Shown: positions 31,362 through 41,242, counted from the first letter of the stretch. The stretch: 64,000 bases of DNA from Orrella marina (GCF_003058465.1 NZ_CP028901.1:3596001-3660000); one strand, 5' to 3'. Notes: generated by a model not told the origin, from the sequence alone. Translations and numbers: made by a program.

Positions 31362-32303
31362 ATGTCAGCTTCAGTCAATCTTGAGCTCTTCAGGCGTCGA
31401 GTGCCGGCTGAGGTCAAGCTTGTATTTCTGGTGATCCTTTCACTGGTGCTACTTGTCCTGGACGTACACTCACGCTATACAGAACCTGTCAGGCAAGGCC
31501 TGAGCGTCGTGATGTATCCGTTTCAGCGGGTTGTGATGCTCCCTCGCGATGCCGTCACTGTTATCCAGGATTACTCCAATGCTGCGGCTCTGCTCAAGCA
31601 GGAAAGCGAGGCGCTCCAGCGTCAGCGAATCGAACTCGCGCAGGTGATCGCCAATGCCGCACAGCTGGGAACCGAGAACGCGCAGCTGCGGCGGTTGCTC
31701 GGTGTGGTTGAGGGTAAGCCCACACATCCGACTGTCGTGGTGCAGGTGTTGTATGAGCCCGCGACACCGTATCAACGGCGGCTGGTCTTCAACAAGGGCG
31801 GCCGGGATGGTATTCAGCCTGGCATGCCGGTCATTGATGAGGGCGGGCTTGTCGGGCAGGTCATCAGAGTGACCCCATTTACGTCCGAGGCCGCGTTGTT
31901 GACCGATGAGCAACTCGCGGTACCCGTGCAGGTTCTTAGAAACGGATTGCGCCTGATTGCCTTCGGCTCTCCGGGCAACGGTAAGGTCGAAGTCCGGTAC
32001 TTTTCATCTGATGCAGACATCAGACAGGGAGATGTACTGGTTACCAGCGGTGTGGGGGGGGCTTTCCCATCGGGTATCTCGGTGGGTACAGTCGAGTCGG
32101 TGGAGCGAGACTCGTCATCGGGGTTTGCCAAGGCCGTCGCCCAGCCGACGGCCTATCCAGAGAGATACAGGCATTTTCTGATACTGAAAGTGCCTGGCCT
32201 TGAGGAGCTGACTGCGTCTCAACAAGAGACGGAAGATAGCGCCGACCCGACATCTGTGACACCAAACGAGGGTTCATCGAATGCAGTCACGCCAGCGAAT
32301 TGA
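31362..32303 (+). CDS. mreC: rod shape-determining protein MreC
   Basis: A periplasmic scaffold of the elongasome that activates PBP2. The 313-residue protein has one membrane helix (about 22-40), then a coiled coil with the ENAQLRRLLGV signature (about 108). A two-lobed beta domain follows, with NKGGRDGIQPGMPVIDEGGLVGQV and VTSGVGGAFPSGISVG. It contains an intact eight-G run at about 32054-32061 that reads through in frame. The C-terminal 30 residues are polar and low-complexity. It overlaps mreD by 23 bases. Confidence 0.96.
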   Translation: MSASVNLELFRRRVPAEVKLVFLVILSLVLLVLDVHSRYTEPVRQGLSVVMYPFQRVVMLPRDAVTVIQDYSNAAALLKQESEALQRQRIELAQVIANAAQLGTENAQLRRLLGVVEGKPTHPTVVVQVLYEPATPYQRRLVFNKGGRDGIQPGMPVIDEGGLVGQVIRVTPFTSEAALLTDEQLAVPVQVLRNGLRLIAFGSPGNGKVEVRYFSSDADIRQGDVLVTSGVGGAFPSGISVGTVESVERDSSSGFAKAVAQPTAYPERYRHFLILKVPGLEELTASQQETEDSADPTSVTPNEGSSNAVTPAN

Positions 32304-32841
32304 ACGGTCAGCCGGTCTGCTCAAGACACAAGGTGTCGGCGGCGATGCAATCGGATTGCGTGCAGACGCGAGACTTGTCTGGGGATCGATCGTTCTCGCA
32401 TTCCTGCTGGCACTCCTGCCGTGGCGGCTGCTTGATATGGCACCTGATTTGCTAATGCTCGTGCTGGCGTTCTGGTCCGTCCACGAGGCCAGACGCGTCG
32501 GGATGGTGACTGGATTCATCCTCGGGCTGCTCCTGGATGTACACGACGGAGGTCCGCTTGGCCAGTACGCACTGACTTACGTTCTGGCCTGCTATGGCGG
32601 GGTGATTCTGCATCGCCGCCTTCTCAGGTTTGACCTCTGGAGTCAGGCTCTGCACATGATGGTGGTATTTTTTGTGGCAAGAACGCTCACAGTGCTGATA
32701 TCGGCCTGGCTGACAGGTACCTGGCCAGGCTGGGGATGGGCACTTGGTGTCCTGATCACCAGTGGCTTGTGGGTTCCAATTGGCTGGCTGCTCTTGTTGC
32801 CGAGTCATCGCCTGGCTGATGTGAACTCCGAGGTTGGATAA
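32281..32841 (+). CDS. mreD: rod shape-determining protein MreD
   Basis: An integral membrane partner of MreC. The 186-residue protein has about five hydrophobic helices and the MreD-typical segment FILGLLLDVHDGGPLGQYALTY. The N-terminus (about 35 residues) is longer and more polar than in enterobacteria, which is usual in Burkholderiales. It starts inside the last codons of mreC, implying coupled translation, and is 15 bases from mrdA. Confidence 0.94.
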   Translation: MQSRQRIERSAGLLKTQGVGGDAIGLRADARLVWGSIVLAFLLALLPWRLLDMAPDLLMLVLAFWSVHEARRVGMVTGFILGLLLDVHDGGPLGQYALTYVLACYGGVILHRRLLRFDLWSQALHMMVVFFVARTLTVLISAWLTGTWPGWGWALGVLITSGLWVPIGWLLLLPSHRLADVNSEVG

Positions 32842-32856
32842 TGGTCCTAGTCTGCT

Positions 32857-34728
32857 ATGTTTGATTTCAAGTCGGCAGCACAGCGTGAAAAAGGGCGGTT
32901 TCTGTTGCGGGCATGGGTCGCGGCAGCGATTGTGCTGGTTGCGTTTTCCTTGCTCGGCATGCGTTTGTGGGTGCTACAGGTCGAGGAACATGAAGGGCTG
33001 CTCCAGCGTGCGGACCGGAACAGGACTGCTGTCGTTCCGATTGCGCCTCGTCGCGGTGAGATTGTCGACCGAAACGGAGAGGTGCTGGCGCGCAACTACC
33101 TGAGCTACACCCTTGATGTTGTGCCGGCGGAAGTCGACAGCATCGATCGTTTGCTGCAGGAGCTTTCAAAGGTTGTGACGCTTTCCCCCTCCTCTATCCG
33201 GCTATTCAAACGACGAGTTGCTGACTCAGGTCGTTACAACGAAGTGATGCTACGCAATGATCTGACGGATCTTGAAGGCGCTTTTTTTGCGGCACAGGCG
33301 TTTCGCTTCCCAGGTGTGAAACTCAAAGCCCGCTGGGTTCGCCAGTATCCGCAAGGTGCGGTGGCTGCACACGTGGTTGGGTATGTTGGACGTATTTCAG
33401 AGGCCGATCTGCAGGTGCTCGACGGGCAAGGCGAACTCGGCAACTACCGCGGAACGGACATCATCGGCAAGCAGGGTGTCGAACGAGCCTGGGAGCAGAC
33501 GCTGCATGGAACGACTGGCATTGAGTCAGTCGAGGTGACCGCACGTGGTGAGCCGATGCGTACCCTGCATCGAATTGACCCGGAGCCAGGAAGTGACCTG
33601 GTGCTGTCGCTGGACATGCGTCTGCAGCGAATCGCCGAGGCGACGTTTGTGGGCAAGCGGGGTGCGCTGGTTGCTATTGACCCACAGAACGGACAGATTC
33701 TGGCCTACGTTTCACAGCCTTCGTTTGATCCCAACCTTTTTGTCGGGGGAATTGATCATGAGAGCTGGCGTGAGCTCAACGAGTCCGAGGATGTCCCGTT
33801 GCTGAACCGCCCGTTGCTTGGTACGTATCCGATTGGCTCGACGTACAAGCCTTTTGTGGCGCTGGCAGCACTTGAGCTTGGCAAGCGTGATGCCAAGACC
33901 CGCATCTACGATCCAGGTTATTTCGAAATGGGCAATCAGCGATTCCGCAACGCTGGGTCGGCGGCCTATGGGCATGTCGACATGCACAAGTCGCTGGTTG
34001 TTTCGTCCGATACGTACTATTACTCTCTTGCGCCCGAGATCGGTATTGATGCTTTGCATGGGTTCATGAAACCTTTCGGATTCGGGCAGCAGACAGGGAT
34101 TGATCTGAAGGGAGAGCGCACGGGTGTCCTGCCCTCGACAGACTGGAAGCGTCGAGCGTTCAGAAAACCTGAACAGCAGAGGTGGTTCGGGGGCGAAACG
34201 GTTTCTGCCGTGATTGGTCAGGGATATAACGCGTTCACGATCATGCAGCTTGCCCAGGCAACCAGTGTGCTGGCCAATGGTGGACGTTACTACCGTCCAC
34301 ATCTGGTCATGGCCGCCAAAGATCGCCATGGAAACACCCGGCGAATCGAGAGTCTGGAGCCAGAGCATGTGATTGACATCAAGCCCGAGCACATCAAGGT
34401 TGTTCATGATGCGTTGATCGATGTGACAAAGAAAGGTACCGCCCGGCGCGCGTTTGCGGGTGCAGCCTACACTGCGGCGGGCAAGACGGGTACCGCCCAG
34501 TTGTTCAACCTCAAAGGGACAAAATACCGCCGGGATGATGTGGATGAACGGTTGCGTGACCACGCTCTTTTCATGGGCTTTGCACCTGCAGAGAATCCAA
34601 CCATCGCGCTGGCCGTCCTGGTCGAGAACGGGGGCTGGGGCAGCGAGACTGCTGCACCGATTGCTCGTACAGTCATGGATGCATGGCTATTGCAAACCGA
34701 ACCTGATGCGGTGGTGACAGCACCATGA
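32857..34728 (+). CDS. mrdA: penicillin-binding protein 2 (elongasome transpeptidase)
   Basis: A class B PBP that crosslinks lateral-wall peptidoglycan with RodA. The 623-residue protein has a short cytoplasmic tail and one membrane helix (about 25-45). The dimerisation domain follows (APRRGEIVDRNGEVLARN). The transpeptidase domain carries the nucleophile motif STYK (IGSTYKPF, about residue 327), SSDTYYY (SxN-equivalent) and KTG (AGKTGTAQLF). All active-site motifs are intact. The stop overlaps the rodA start by four bases. Confidence 0.97.
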   Translation: MFDFKSAAQREKGRFLLRAWVAAAIVLVAFSLLGMRLWVLQVEEHEGLLQRADRNRTAVVPIAPRRGEIVDRNGEVLARNYLSYTLDVVPAEVDSIDRLLQELSKVVTLSPSSIRLFKRRVADSGRYNEVMLRNDLTDLEGAFFAAQAFRFPGVKLKARWVRQYPQGAVAAHVVGYVGRISEADLQVLDGQGELGNYRGTDIIGKQGVERAWEQTLHGTTGIESVEVTARGEPMRTLHRIDPEPGSDLVLSLDMRLQRIAEATFVGKRGALVAIDPQNGQILAYVSQPSFDPNLFVGGIDHESWRELNESEDVPLLNRPLLGTYPIGSTYKPFVALAALELGKRDAKTRIYDPGYFEMGNQRFRNAGSAAYGHVDMHKSLVVSSDTYYYSLAPEIGIDALHGFMKPFGFGQQTGIDLKGERTGVLPSTDWKRRAFRKPEQQRWFGGETVSAVIGQGYNAFTIMQLAQATSVLANGGRYYRPHLVMAAKDRHGNTRRIESLEPEHVIDIKPEHIKVVHDALIDVTKKGTARRAFAGAAYTAAGKTGTAQLFNLKGTKYRRDDVDERLRDHALFMGFAPAENPTIALAVLVENGGWGSETAAPIARTVMDAWLLQTEPDAVVTAP

Positions 34729-35882
34729 TCAGCCTGTTCAATGCGATCATGCGTGTCTTTAAGGCCATTGACTGGCCGTTGATGCTCATGCTGATACTGT
34801 TGTCCTCGATCGGTCTGCTTATCATGCATTCAGCGGTGGGTGGCACCGACTGGCGATATGCTGATCAAAGCCGGTATTTTGTGTACGCACTGATCGTGAT
34901 GTGGGGCGTTGCCCTGTTGCCACCAGGCTGGCTGGCGAAACTGTCGCCCGCAGCGTACGCTTTGGGGCTTGTCTTGCTAGTCGGAGTCGAGTTTTTTGGA
35001 GAAACCAGCAAAGGTGCGACTCGCTGGCTGGATCTCGGATTTGTCAGACTCCAACCATCGGAGCTCATGAAGATAGCGCTACCGATGGCGCTTGCGTGGT
35101 ATTTCCAGAAGCGTGACGGAAAAATTGCCTGGTACGATTTTGTTGTCGTGATGATCGCGATCCTCGTTCCCTTTGTGCTGATTGTCAAACAGCCGGATCT
35201 TGGAACAGCCTTGCTAGTGATGTTGTCCGGATTCTTTGTGATGTACTTTGCAGGGTTGAGCTTCAAACTGCTGGTGCCAGTCGCGATGGCCGGTGTCATC
35301 GGTATCGGGTCTGTCATCACCTATCAGGATGTGCTGTGCGCACCCGAGACTGACTGGGTGGTACTGCATGAATACCAGAAGGGTCGGGTTTGTACTCTGC
35401 TTGATCCGACTCGGGATCCACTGGGTAAAGGTTTCCACACCATTCAGTCCACAATTGCAGTCGGCTCAGGCGGCTTTTATGGACGAGGTTACATGAATGG
35501 GACCCAGGCTCAGCTCGACTTTATTCCGGAGCGCACCACTGATTTCATCTTTGCGGTGTTTGCGGAAGAATTCGGATTGTTTGGTGCAGTCTCGCTGCTG
35601 TTTCTCTTCATGTTGCTGATCGCGCGAGGGCTATATATCGCAACCAAAGCCAAGGAAACTTATGGGAGATTGCTTGCTGGCAGTCTCTCGATGATTGTAT
35701 TTATTTACGTTTTTGTGAATGTCGGAATGGTCATCGGCATACTGCCTGTCGTCGGTGTGCCACTGCCTCTTTTCAGCTACGGAGGTACGGCACTACTGAC
35801 GATGGCCGTTGCGCTTGGATTGCTGATGGGAATTAGCGGTGAACAATCGTTAAAAACTAAGAGAAATGGCAAGTCTGGGTGA
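34725..35882 (+). CDS. rodA: peptidoglycan glycosyltransferase RodA (SEDS)
   Basis: The SEDS-family polymerase that builds glycan strands with PBP2. The 385-residue polytopic protein has the conserved GATRWLDLGFVRLQPSELMKIALP, the catalytic-loop KQPDLGTALL with the essential Asp, and GLFGAV and PLFSYGG near the end. Between KQPDLGTALL and HTIQSTIAVGSGG is a soluble loop with two cysteines (DVLCAPETD and GRVCTLLDP) about 20 residues apart, slightly longer than in E. coli. It could form a periplasmic disulfide, but this is only an inference. The last 26 bases overlap the end of mutY. Confidence 0.96.
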   Translation: MISLFNAIMRVFKAIDWPLMLMLILLSSIGLLIMHSAVGGTDWRYADQSRYFVYALIVMWGVALLPPGWLAKLSPAAYALGLVLLVGVEFFGETSKGATRWLDLGFVRLQPSELMKIALPMALAWYFQKRDGKIAWYDFVVVMIAILVPFVLIVKQPDLGTALLVMLSGFFVMYFAGLSFKLLVPVAMAGVIGIGSVITYQDVLCAPETDWVVLHEYQKGRVCTLLDPTRDPLGKGFHTIQSTIAVGSGGFYGRGYMNGTQAQLDFIPERTTDFIFAVFAEEFGLFGAVSLLFLFMLLIARGLYIATKAKETYGRLLAGSLSMIVFIYVFVNVGMVIGILPVVGVPLPLFSYGGTALLTMAVALGLLMGISGEQSLKTKRNGKSG

Positions 35883-37008
35883 TGCCTTCAATCAGTGGCC
35901 GGATGGCTGCTGGAATGCCGTATCGCCCGAGCTCCTCGAGTTTCACCCATTGCTCGCGATCAGTATTCGTGAGGGCAGGGAGAGCGGCGTCGTCTGGCAA
36001 GCTGGCACGCCAAGGTCTGATCACCATCCGGAAATGAGTCAGTTCATGGGAGAACGCGGCCATCGGCTCGAGCCTTGGGACGATCTTGTCTGCCAGCGTG
36101 GTTAACACTTTTTTCAGGTCCGGTTCGGTCGGTGCGTCAGGCAGACTCCACAGGTTCGCCCAGATGCCCTTGTCTGGCCGGCGATGCAGATAGACAGCGT
36201 TCTGCCATGTCATCAGTAGAACGTGTACATCTTTCTCGTGACGGATTTTGCGTTTTTTCGGAGTTGGCAGTGAGTCCGTTCGACCCGTGGCGACTGCCGT
36301 ACAGTCAGTTCTCAAGGGACAGCTCTGACAGTCCGGGCGGCTTCGTGTGCAGACGGTGGCACCCAGATCCATCAGGCCCTGCGTGTAGCGGCGCATTCCG
36401 TCGGGTTGTGTCTCGATGAAGGACGAACTCGGCAGAGCCAGTTCTGCAAGCGCCCAAAGTTCGAGCAACGTCTGGCGGCTGCCAGGGTCGCCTTCGATCC
36501 CGAAAAATCGACAGAATACACGCCGGACGTTGCCATCCAGTATGGCCGCTCGTTCTCCGTAGCAAAAGGCTGCTATCGCTGCAGCCGTGGAGCGTCCAAT
36601 GCCCGGTAGTGTTTCCAGTGAGCGACTGTCAGGCGGAAATGATCCCTGCCAGTCTTGTTCAATCCGCTTTGCACATGCGTGCAGGTTTTTCGCACGACTG
36701 TAATAGCCAAGACCTGCCCAAAGCGCCATCACTTCGTCGAGTGATCCATGTGCAAGACTGATGACGTCCGGGAACCGCTCCAGAAACCTCTGATAGTAAG
36801 GAATCACCGTCGCCACCTGAGTTTGCTGCAGCATGATTTCTGACAGCCAGATGCGATACGGATCAGCGGTGTTCTGCCACGGCAGGTGGTTACGCCCGGC
36901 AGATCTTTGCCACCGGATGAGGGTTGGTGCAATCTTCAGGGCTTGATCGTCTCGCGTGGATGATGGCGTCATTTTCATGATGATGGAGTCTGTGTCACCC
37001 GTGTTCAT
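35857..37008 (-). CDS. mutY: A/G-specific adenine DNA glycosylase
   Basis: Removes adenine mispaired with 8-oxoguanine. The 383-residue protein has the helix-hairpin-helix LETLPGIGRSTAAAIAAF with the catalytic aspartate region VRRVFCRFFGI. It also has the catalytic glutamate in WLSEIMLQQTQV and the [4Fe-4S] motif C-x6-C-x2-C-x5-C (CTRSRPDCQSCPLRTDC). A C-terminal MutT-like domain recognises 8-oxoG. Start uncertain: 37008 or the ATG ten codons later; neither has a good ribosome site. It lies 100 bases behind ftsX and converges with rodA. Confidence 0.96.
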   Translation of the reverse strand: MNTGDTDSIIMKMTPSSTRDDQALKIAPTLIRWQRSAGRNHLPWQNTADPYRIWLSEIMLQQTQVATVIPYYQRFLERFPDVISLAHGSLDEVMALWAGLGYYSRAKNLHACAKRIEQDWQGSFPPDSRSLETLPGIGRSTAAAIAAFCYGERAAILDGNVRRVFCRFFGIEGDPGSRQTLLELWALAELALPSSSFIETQPDGMRRYTQGLMDLGATVCTRSRPDCQSCPLRTDCTAVATGRTDSLPTPKKRKIRHEKDVHVLLMTWQNAVYLHRRPDKGIWANLWSLPDAPTEPDLKKVLTTLADKIVPRLEPMAAFSHELTHFRMVIRPWRASLPDDAALPALTNTDREQWVKLEELGRYGIPAAIRPLIEGITQTCHFS

Positions 37009-37108
37009 GCGGGGTACGATGCATTGTCTGACCAGTTTGGATGTAAAGCTCTGGCCTTTGGGGAAGCGAGCATACCAACCATGCCACGGTGACGATTACA
37101 AGTCCTGT

Positions 37109-38017
37109 TCAGAAGCGTGTTGTGCGGGTGACGGACCACCGTGCAGAAAACGCGCCAATCAGCGAAGCACAGAACAGGTAAACAAGCAGTAACGGCCCCG
37201 AGGGCATCTGCAGGACAAAAAATGCGTCATAGGTCCGGGCCAGCCCACCGATAGCACTGTTTAGTGGCCCCAGAAACATCTGCGTCCAAAGCATAGCGAC
37301 CAGGGTCGCAAGTGCGCATGTAAACGCCCCCTGATACAGAAAAGGACGTCTGACAAAGCCCTCCGTGGCGCCGACCAGCCTGGCAACCGCAATCTCGTCA
37401 CGTTGGGAAAGTGCCTGCATGCGCACGGTATTGAATACTGCTGTCAGCACCACCAGGGCAACGATGAGTGTGATGAGCAAGAGTCCGATACGACCGAGTC
37501 GCAGCAGGGCTTCAAGCCGTTGTACCCAGATACTGTCGAGCTGCACCAGCGCGACGTTATCCCAGGTTCGCCATTGTCTGGCCAGTCCATCAGCGATCTG
37601 GGTGAGGTTGTCATCGGTTTTGAGGTGCACGACGATCGCGTCAGGCAAAGGATTTTCACCGAGAGCTTCAAGCGCCTGATGCCAGGCTTCATTGCGCTGC
37701 AGGTCCTGGATGGCTGCGTTCTTGTCTACAAGCACTACGCTTTCAATTGCTGGATCCTGTGCCTTGAGGATTCGCTCATTGACTTCTTCAGCCTGTTCAC
37801 TGGTTGCATCCGGCTCCATGTAGACAGTCAATGCGGGTGTTGCCGAGATCTCCTTGCTTAGCGGCTGCACTGAGACCAGGACAGATGCACCAAGTAAGGG
37901 AAGCGCCAGGACCAGTGAAAGAACCGCCAGGTTCGACAGGAAAGAAAATGGCTGAATCGCAAGGCGTCTGAGCGTGACTGCCAAGGCGTAGCGGTGATGT
38001 TCGAGCCAGCGTCTCAT
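37109..38017 (-). CDS. ftsX: cell-division ABC permease-like protein FtsX
   Basis: The membrane partner of FtsE; it relays divisome signals to periplasmic murein hydrolase activators. The 302-residue protein has four transmembrane helices, with a large extracytoplasmic domain between the first and second (about 45-170). Conserved FtsX segments include TVYMEPDATSEQ, NPLPDAIVV and RMQALSQRDEIAVARLVGAT before the final helices. Its start overlaps the ftsE stop by four bases. It is followed by mutY. ftsY is not upstream here. Confidence 0.95.
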   Translation of the reverse strand: MRRWLEHHRYALAVTLRRLAIQPFSFLSNLAVLSLVLALPLLGASVLVSVQPLSKEISATPALTVYMEPDATSEQAEEVNERILKAQDPAIESVVLVDKNAAIQDLQRNEAWHQALEALGENPLPDAIVVHLKTDDNLTQIADGLARQWRTWDNVALVQLDSIWVQRLEALLRLGRIGLLLITLIVALVVLTAVFNTVRMQALSQRDEIAVARLVGATEGFVRRPFLYQGAFTCALATLVAMLWTQMFLGPLNSAIGGLARTYDAFFVLQMPSGPLLLVYLFCASLIGAFSARWSVTRTTRF

Positions 38018-38688
38018 GATGCTCTCCGAACAGGAAAATCCCTCAGTCGGCCAGGTTCGATCACGAGTACCCGATGTGCAAATTCTGCCATGAGGTCCTC
38101 GTCATGGGTGGCCACGAGTGTTGTGACGCCGACCTGGTTGAAGTCCTTGAAGACTGTCATCACTTTGCGCGCTGTTTCACGATCCAGGTTGGCTGTCGGT
38201 TCATCCGCAATCAGGAGTGCAGGGCGGTTGACGATTGCTCGGGCAATGGCAAGACGCTGTTGCTCGCCGCCAGATAGCGCGAGTGGGTTGGCACGCTCTT
38301 TCTCAGACAAGCCTACCTTCTGAAGTGCTGCCCTGGCGCGGCTTGCCGCTGTCGCATGGGGATGGCCGGCGACGGCCAGAGGAAGCATCACATTGTCGAT
38401 CGCGCTGCGGTCATACAGCAGATGGGTGTCCTGCAGGATGACGCCCACCGCGCGTCTGAGGTAGGGTGTCGCTCGCGGTGTCAACTGGTCCAGTCGCTGG
38501 CCATTGACCTCGATTCTTCCCTTGCTTGGCGGTTCGAGTCCTGCGACAAGTTTGAGAAGAGTTGACTTGCCCGCGCCGGATGGCCCCGCGACGAATACGA
38601 ATTCACCGGGTCCGACTCTGAACGTGACGTCCTGCAGGACCGGATGTTCCGAAGAATAGGACTTGAATACGTGGGCGAACTCGATCAT
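38014..38688 (-). CDS. ftsE: cell-division ATPase FtsE
   Basis: The ABC ATPase of the divisome. The 224-residue protein has Walker A GPSGAGKST, the Q-loop VGVILQDTHLLYDR, signature LSGGEQQRLAIARA and Walker B LLIADEPTANLD. The N-terminus MIEFAHVFKSYSSEHPVL is typical. It couples to ftsX via a 4-bp overlap. The preceding 246-base region faces the aap operon and should hold divergent promoters. Confidence 0.96.
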   Translation of the reverse strand: MIEFAHVFKSYSSEHPVLQDVTFRVGPGEFVFVAGPSGAGKSTLLKLVAGLEPPSKGRIEVNGQRLDQLTPRATPYLRRAVGVILQDTHLLYDRSAIDNVMLPLAVAGHPHATAASRARAALQKVGLSEKERANPLALSGGEQQRLAIARAIVNRPALLIADEPTANLDRETARKVMTVFKDFNQVGVTTLVATHDEDLMAEFAHRVLVIEPGRLRDFPVRRAS

Positions 38689-38934
38689 CTTGATTCTTTG
38701 GATTGTGTCATTTTGAGGTGGGTCAACACTAACATTTCCCGACCATTTTCCAAGCTGGTCTGAATATTGCTTACGTTGCTATGTGCAGGTTTGACAACGG
38801 ATCGATGAGGGAAATCCTTAAAGGGAATACCCCCATGCGCTGTAGATAAACCTGAGGATACTATCTTAGTGCGTTGGGGTCGTCTCTGGTCGATCCCCAG
38901 ACTTAGGCAGGTTCATTTAACGTCGGAGATCAAT

Positions 38935-39951
38935 ATGAAAGGATTGAAACTCGCTGCCGTAACTGCTGCGATGGTGGCCGTGACCGGTGTGGCTCAAGCA
39001 GGCCCCACATTTGACGCAGTCAAGGAAAAGGGATTTGTCCAGTGTGGAGTCTCGACCGGAATCCCGGGGTTTTCTAACCCGGACAGTCAGGGCAAATGGA
39101 CGGGAATCGACGTGGATACGTGCCGTGCGATCGCAGCGGCCATGTTCGGTGATGCAGAGAAGTTCAAAGTGACACCCTTGACGCCCGTGCAGCGATTTAC
39201 TGCATTGCAGTCGGGTGAGGTGGATGTGCTGACCCGTAATACCACTCAGACACTCACGCGTGACACCACGCTGGGCCTGACTGGAACGGGCGTGAATTTC
39301 TATGATGGTCAGGGCATCATGGTCAAGAAGGAAATTGGTGTCAAAAGTGCCAAGGAACTGGACGGCGCAACTGTTTGTGTGCAGCCAGGCACCACCACCG
39401 AGCTTAATCTGGCGGACTGGTTCCGTGGTAATAAACTCGAATTCCAGCCGGTAGTGGTAGAGAAGCTTGACGAAGTGATTCGCGCCTTCGTGGCGGGACG
39501 TTGTGATGCTTTCACGACTGACAAATCGCAGCTGGCAGCTGTTCGTACAACCTTCACCAATCCTGACAACTACCTCATCTTGCCGGAAGACTTCTCCAAG
39601 GAGCCACTCGGCCCCATGGTGCGTCAGGGCGACGAAGCCTGGTTCAATGTGGTTCGCTGGTCACTGAATGCGATGATCGAGGCCGAGGAATATGGCATCA
39701 ACTCGAAGAATGTCAACGAGATGCTCAAGAGCAACGACCCGAACGTTCAGCGTATTCTGGGTGTGACCCCGGGCATGGGCAAGAACCTCGGCGTTGGTAA
39801 CGAGTGGGCCATGAATATCGTTTCCCAAGTGGGTAACTACGGCGAGATTTTCGAGCGGAACGTTGGGCAGGAAAGCCCGTTGAAACTCGAAAGAGGCCTG
39901 AACGCTACCTGGCGTGATGGTGGTCTCATGTACGGCTGGCCTATCCGTTAA
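38935..39951 (+). CDS. aapJ: general L-amino-acid ABC transporter, periplasmic binding protein
   Basis: A substrate-binding protein for a broad polar-amino-acid importer (AapJ/BztA type). From ATG 38935 (GGAG seven bases upstream) it has 338 residues. A signal peptide ends VTGVAQA, followed by mature GPTFDAVKEKG. Family blocks include GVSTGIPGFSNPDSQGKWTG, DVDTCRAIAAA, LTRNTTQTLTRD and DGQGIMVKK. First gene of aapJ-Q-M-P. Two hairpins directly downstream should give it higher expression than the permeases, as usual for binding proteins. Confidence 0.95.
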   Translation: MKGLKLAAVTAAMVAVTGVAQAGPTFDAVKEKGFVQCGVSTGIPGFSNPDSQGKWTGIDVDTCRAIAAAMFGDAEKFKVTPLTPVQRFTALQSGEVDVLTRNTTQTLTRDTTLGLTGTGVNFYDGQGIMVKKEIGVKSAKELDGATVCVQPGTTTELNLADWFRGNKLEFQPVVVEKLDEVIRAFVAGRCDAFTTDKSQLAAVRTTFTNPDNYLILPEDFSKEPLGPMVRQGDEAWFNVVRWSLNAMIEAEEYGINSKNVNEMLKSNDPNVQRILGVTPGMGKNLGVGNEWAMNIVSQVGNYGEIFERNVGQESPLKLERGLNATWRDGGLMYGWPIR

Positions 39952-39964
39952 GGCTGACTTGGTG

Positions 39965-40041
39965 TCGCCGACTGAGGTCGGCGATACATACCGAACTTCA
40001 TTCAACCGATAAACCCGGAGCCTGTCACAACGGCAGGCTCC
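39965..40041 (+). terminator. two intercistronic hairpins between aapJ and aapQ
   Basis: Hairpin 1: TCGCCGAC/GTCGGCGA (39965-39972/39977-39984), loop TGAG. Hairpin 2: GGAGCCTG/CAGGCTCC (40017-40024/40034-40041). Neither has a T-run. Such hairpins after a binding-protein gene are commonly mRNA-protecting or partially terminating and adjust stoichiometry. The second ends 15 bases before the aapQ ATG. Confidence 0.65.
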
Positions 40042-40056
40042 AGTCAGACGGTGCCC

Positions 40057-41240
40057 ATGAGTCAGACCGTATCCCCCGAAAGCCGGGTTCTAGCCGGAAG
40101 ATCTGGAACGATCCAAAGTTCCGGTCTGTCATCTATCAGATCCTTGCCATCCTGTTTGTTGCCGGTGGTATCTGGTACCTGGTTTCGAACACCCTGCACA
40201 ATCTTTCCGCGCGCAATATCGCGACGGGTTTTGACTTTCTGACGCGCGAAGCAGGTTTTGCCATCGGTGAAGGCATCATCGACTACACCCCGGCAGACAC
40301 ATACTCGACTGCGCTTACGGTTGGGCTGCTCAATACGTTACGCGCAGCGGTCATTGGTATCTTTCTCGCCACCATTCTTGGCACCATCATTGGTATTGCC
40401 CGACTTTCAAGCAACTGGCTCATCTCCAAACTGGCGAGTGTGTACGTTGAAGTCATGCGTAACATCCCGCTGCTGCTGCAACTGTTCTTCTGGTACGCAA
40501 TCATCTCTGAAAGTTTCCCCGGTCCCAGGCAGGCGTACAACCCGATTCCCGGTGTCTTTCTCTCGAACCGAGGGTTGAAAATGCCCACGCTCGAAGGTGC
40601 TGGCGTGACATGGATACTCGGGGGCCTGTTTCTTGCGATCGTGCTCACGCTCGTCCTGGCGAACTGGGCCAGGCGCAGGCAGGAGCGTACCGGGGAGATC
40701 TTTCCTGTTCTTAAACCTGCTCTTGTGCTGTTTATCGCCTGTCCGCTGGTGGCCTGGTTTATCAGCGGGGCTGATCTCGCGCTCAATGTGCCCGAGTTGA
40801 AAGGCTTCAACTTTCGCGGAGGAATGACGATCACGCCGGAGTTTGCAGCGCTTCTTCTCGGATTGGTGATCTACACGGCGGCATTTATCGCCGAGGTTGT
40901 GCGCTCAGGCATCCAGTCCGTGGGCAAAGGGCAGTGGGAAGCATCCAGCGCTCTGGGTCTAAAGCGTGGTTTGATCCTGAGACTGGTGGTGTTGCCCCAG
41001 GCATTGCGGGTCATCATTCCCCCCATGACTAGCCAGTACCTGAACCTCACCAAGAACAGTTCTCTGGCTGTTGCGATCGGGTATCCAGACATCGTTTCAG
41101 TCGTCAACACGACACTCAACCAGACAGGTCAGGCAATTGAAGGCATCATGATCATCATGGCGGCCTATCTGACGGTCAGTCTATCCATTTCGGTATTCAT
41201 GAACTGGTACAACAAGCGTATCGCGCTGGTGGAGCGGTGA
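40057..41240 (+). pseudogene. aapQ: amino-acid ABC permease AapQ, interrupted by a one-base frameshift
   Basis: The first permease of the aap importer. The ATG at 40057 opens MSQTVSP and then leaves the frame. The real protein continues one frame back as RKPGSSRKIWNDPKFRSVIYQ, through several helices, to YVEVMRNIPLLLQLFFWYAI and the EAA-like loop (QWEASSALGLKRG ... LPQALRVIIPPMTSQYLNL). Adding one C to the five-C run at 40073-40077 restores a single 394-residue protein of normal AapQ length. No start codon exists in the correct frame before GTG 40440, which would lose the first membrane helices. The rest is intact, with no other lesions. The mutation is therefore very recent, an assembly error, or bypassed. 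Confidence 0.88.
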
Positions 41241-41242
41241 CC

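Noticed and set aside
40440..41240. A shorter AapQ starting at GTG 40440 as the real gene
   Set aside because: It would lose the first membrane helices, although the correct frame is clearly coding for more than 300 bases upstream.
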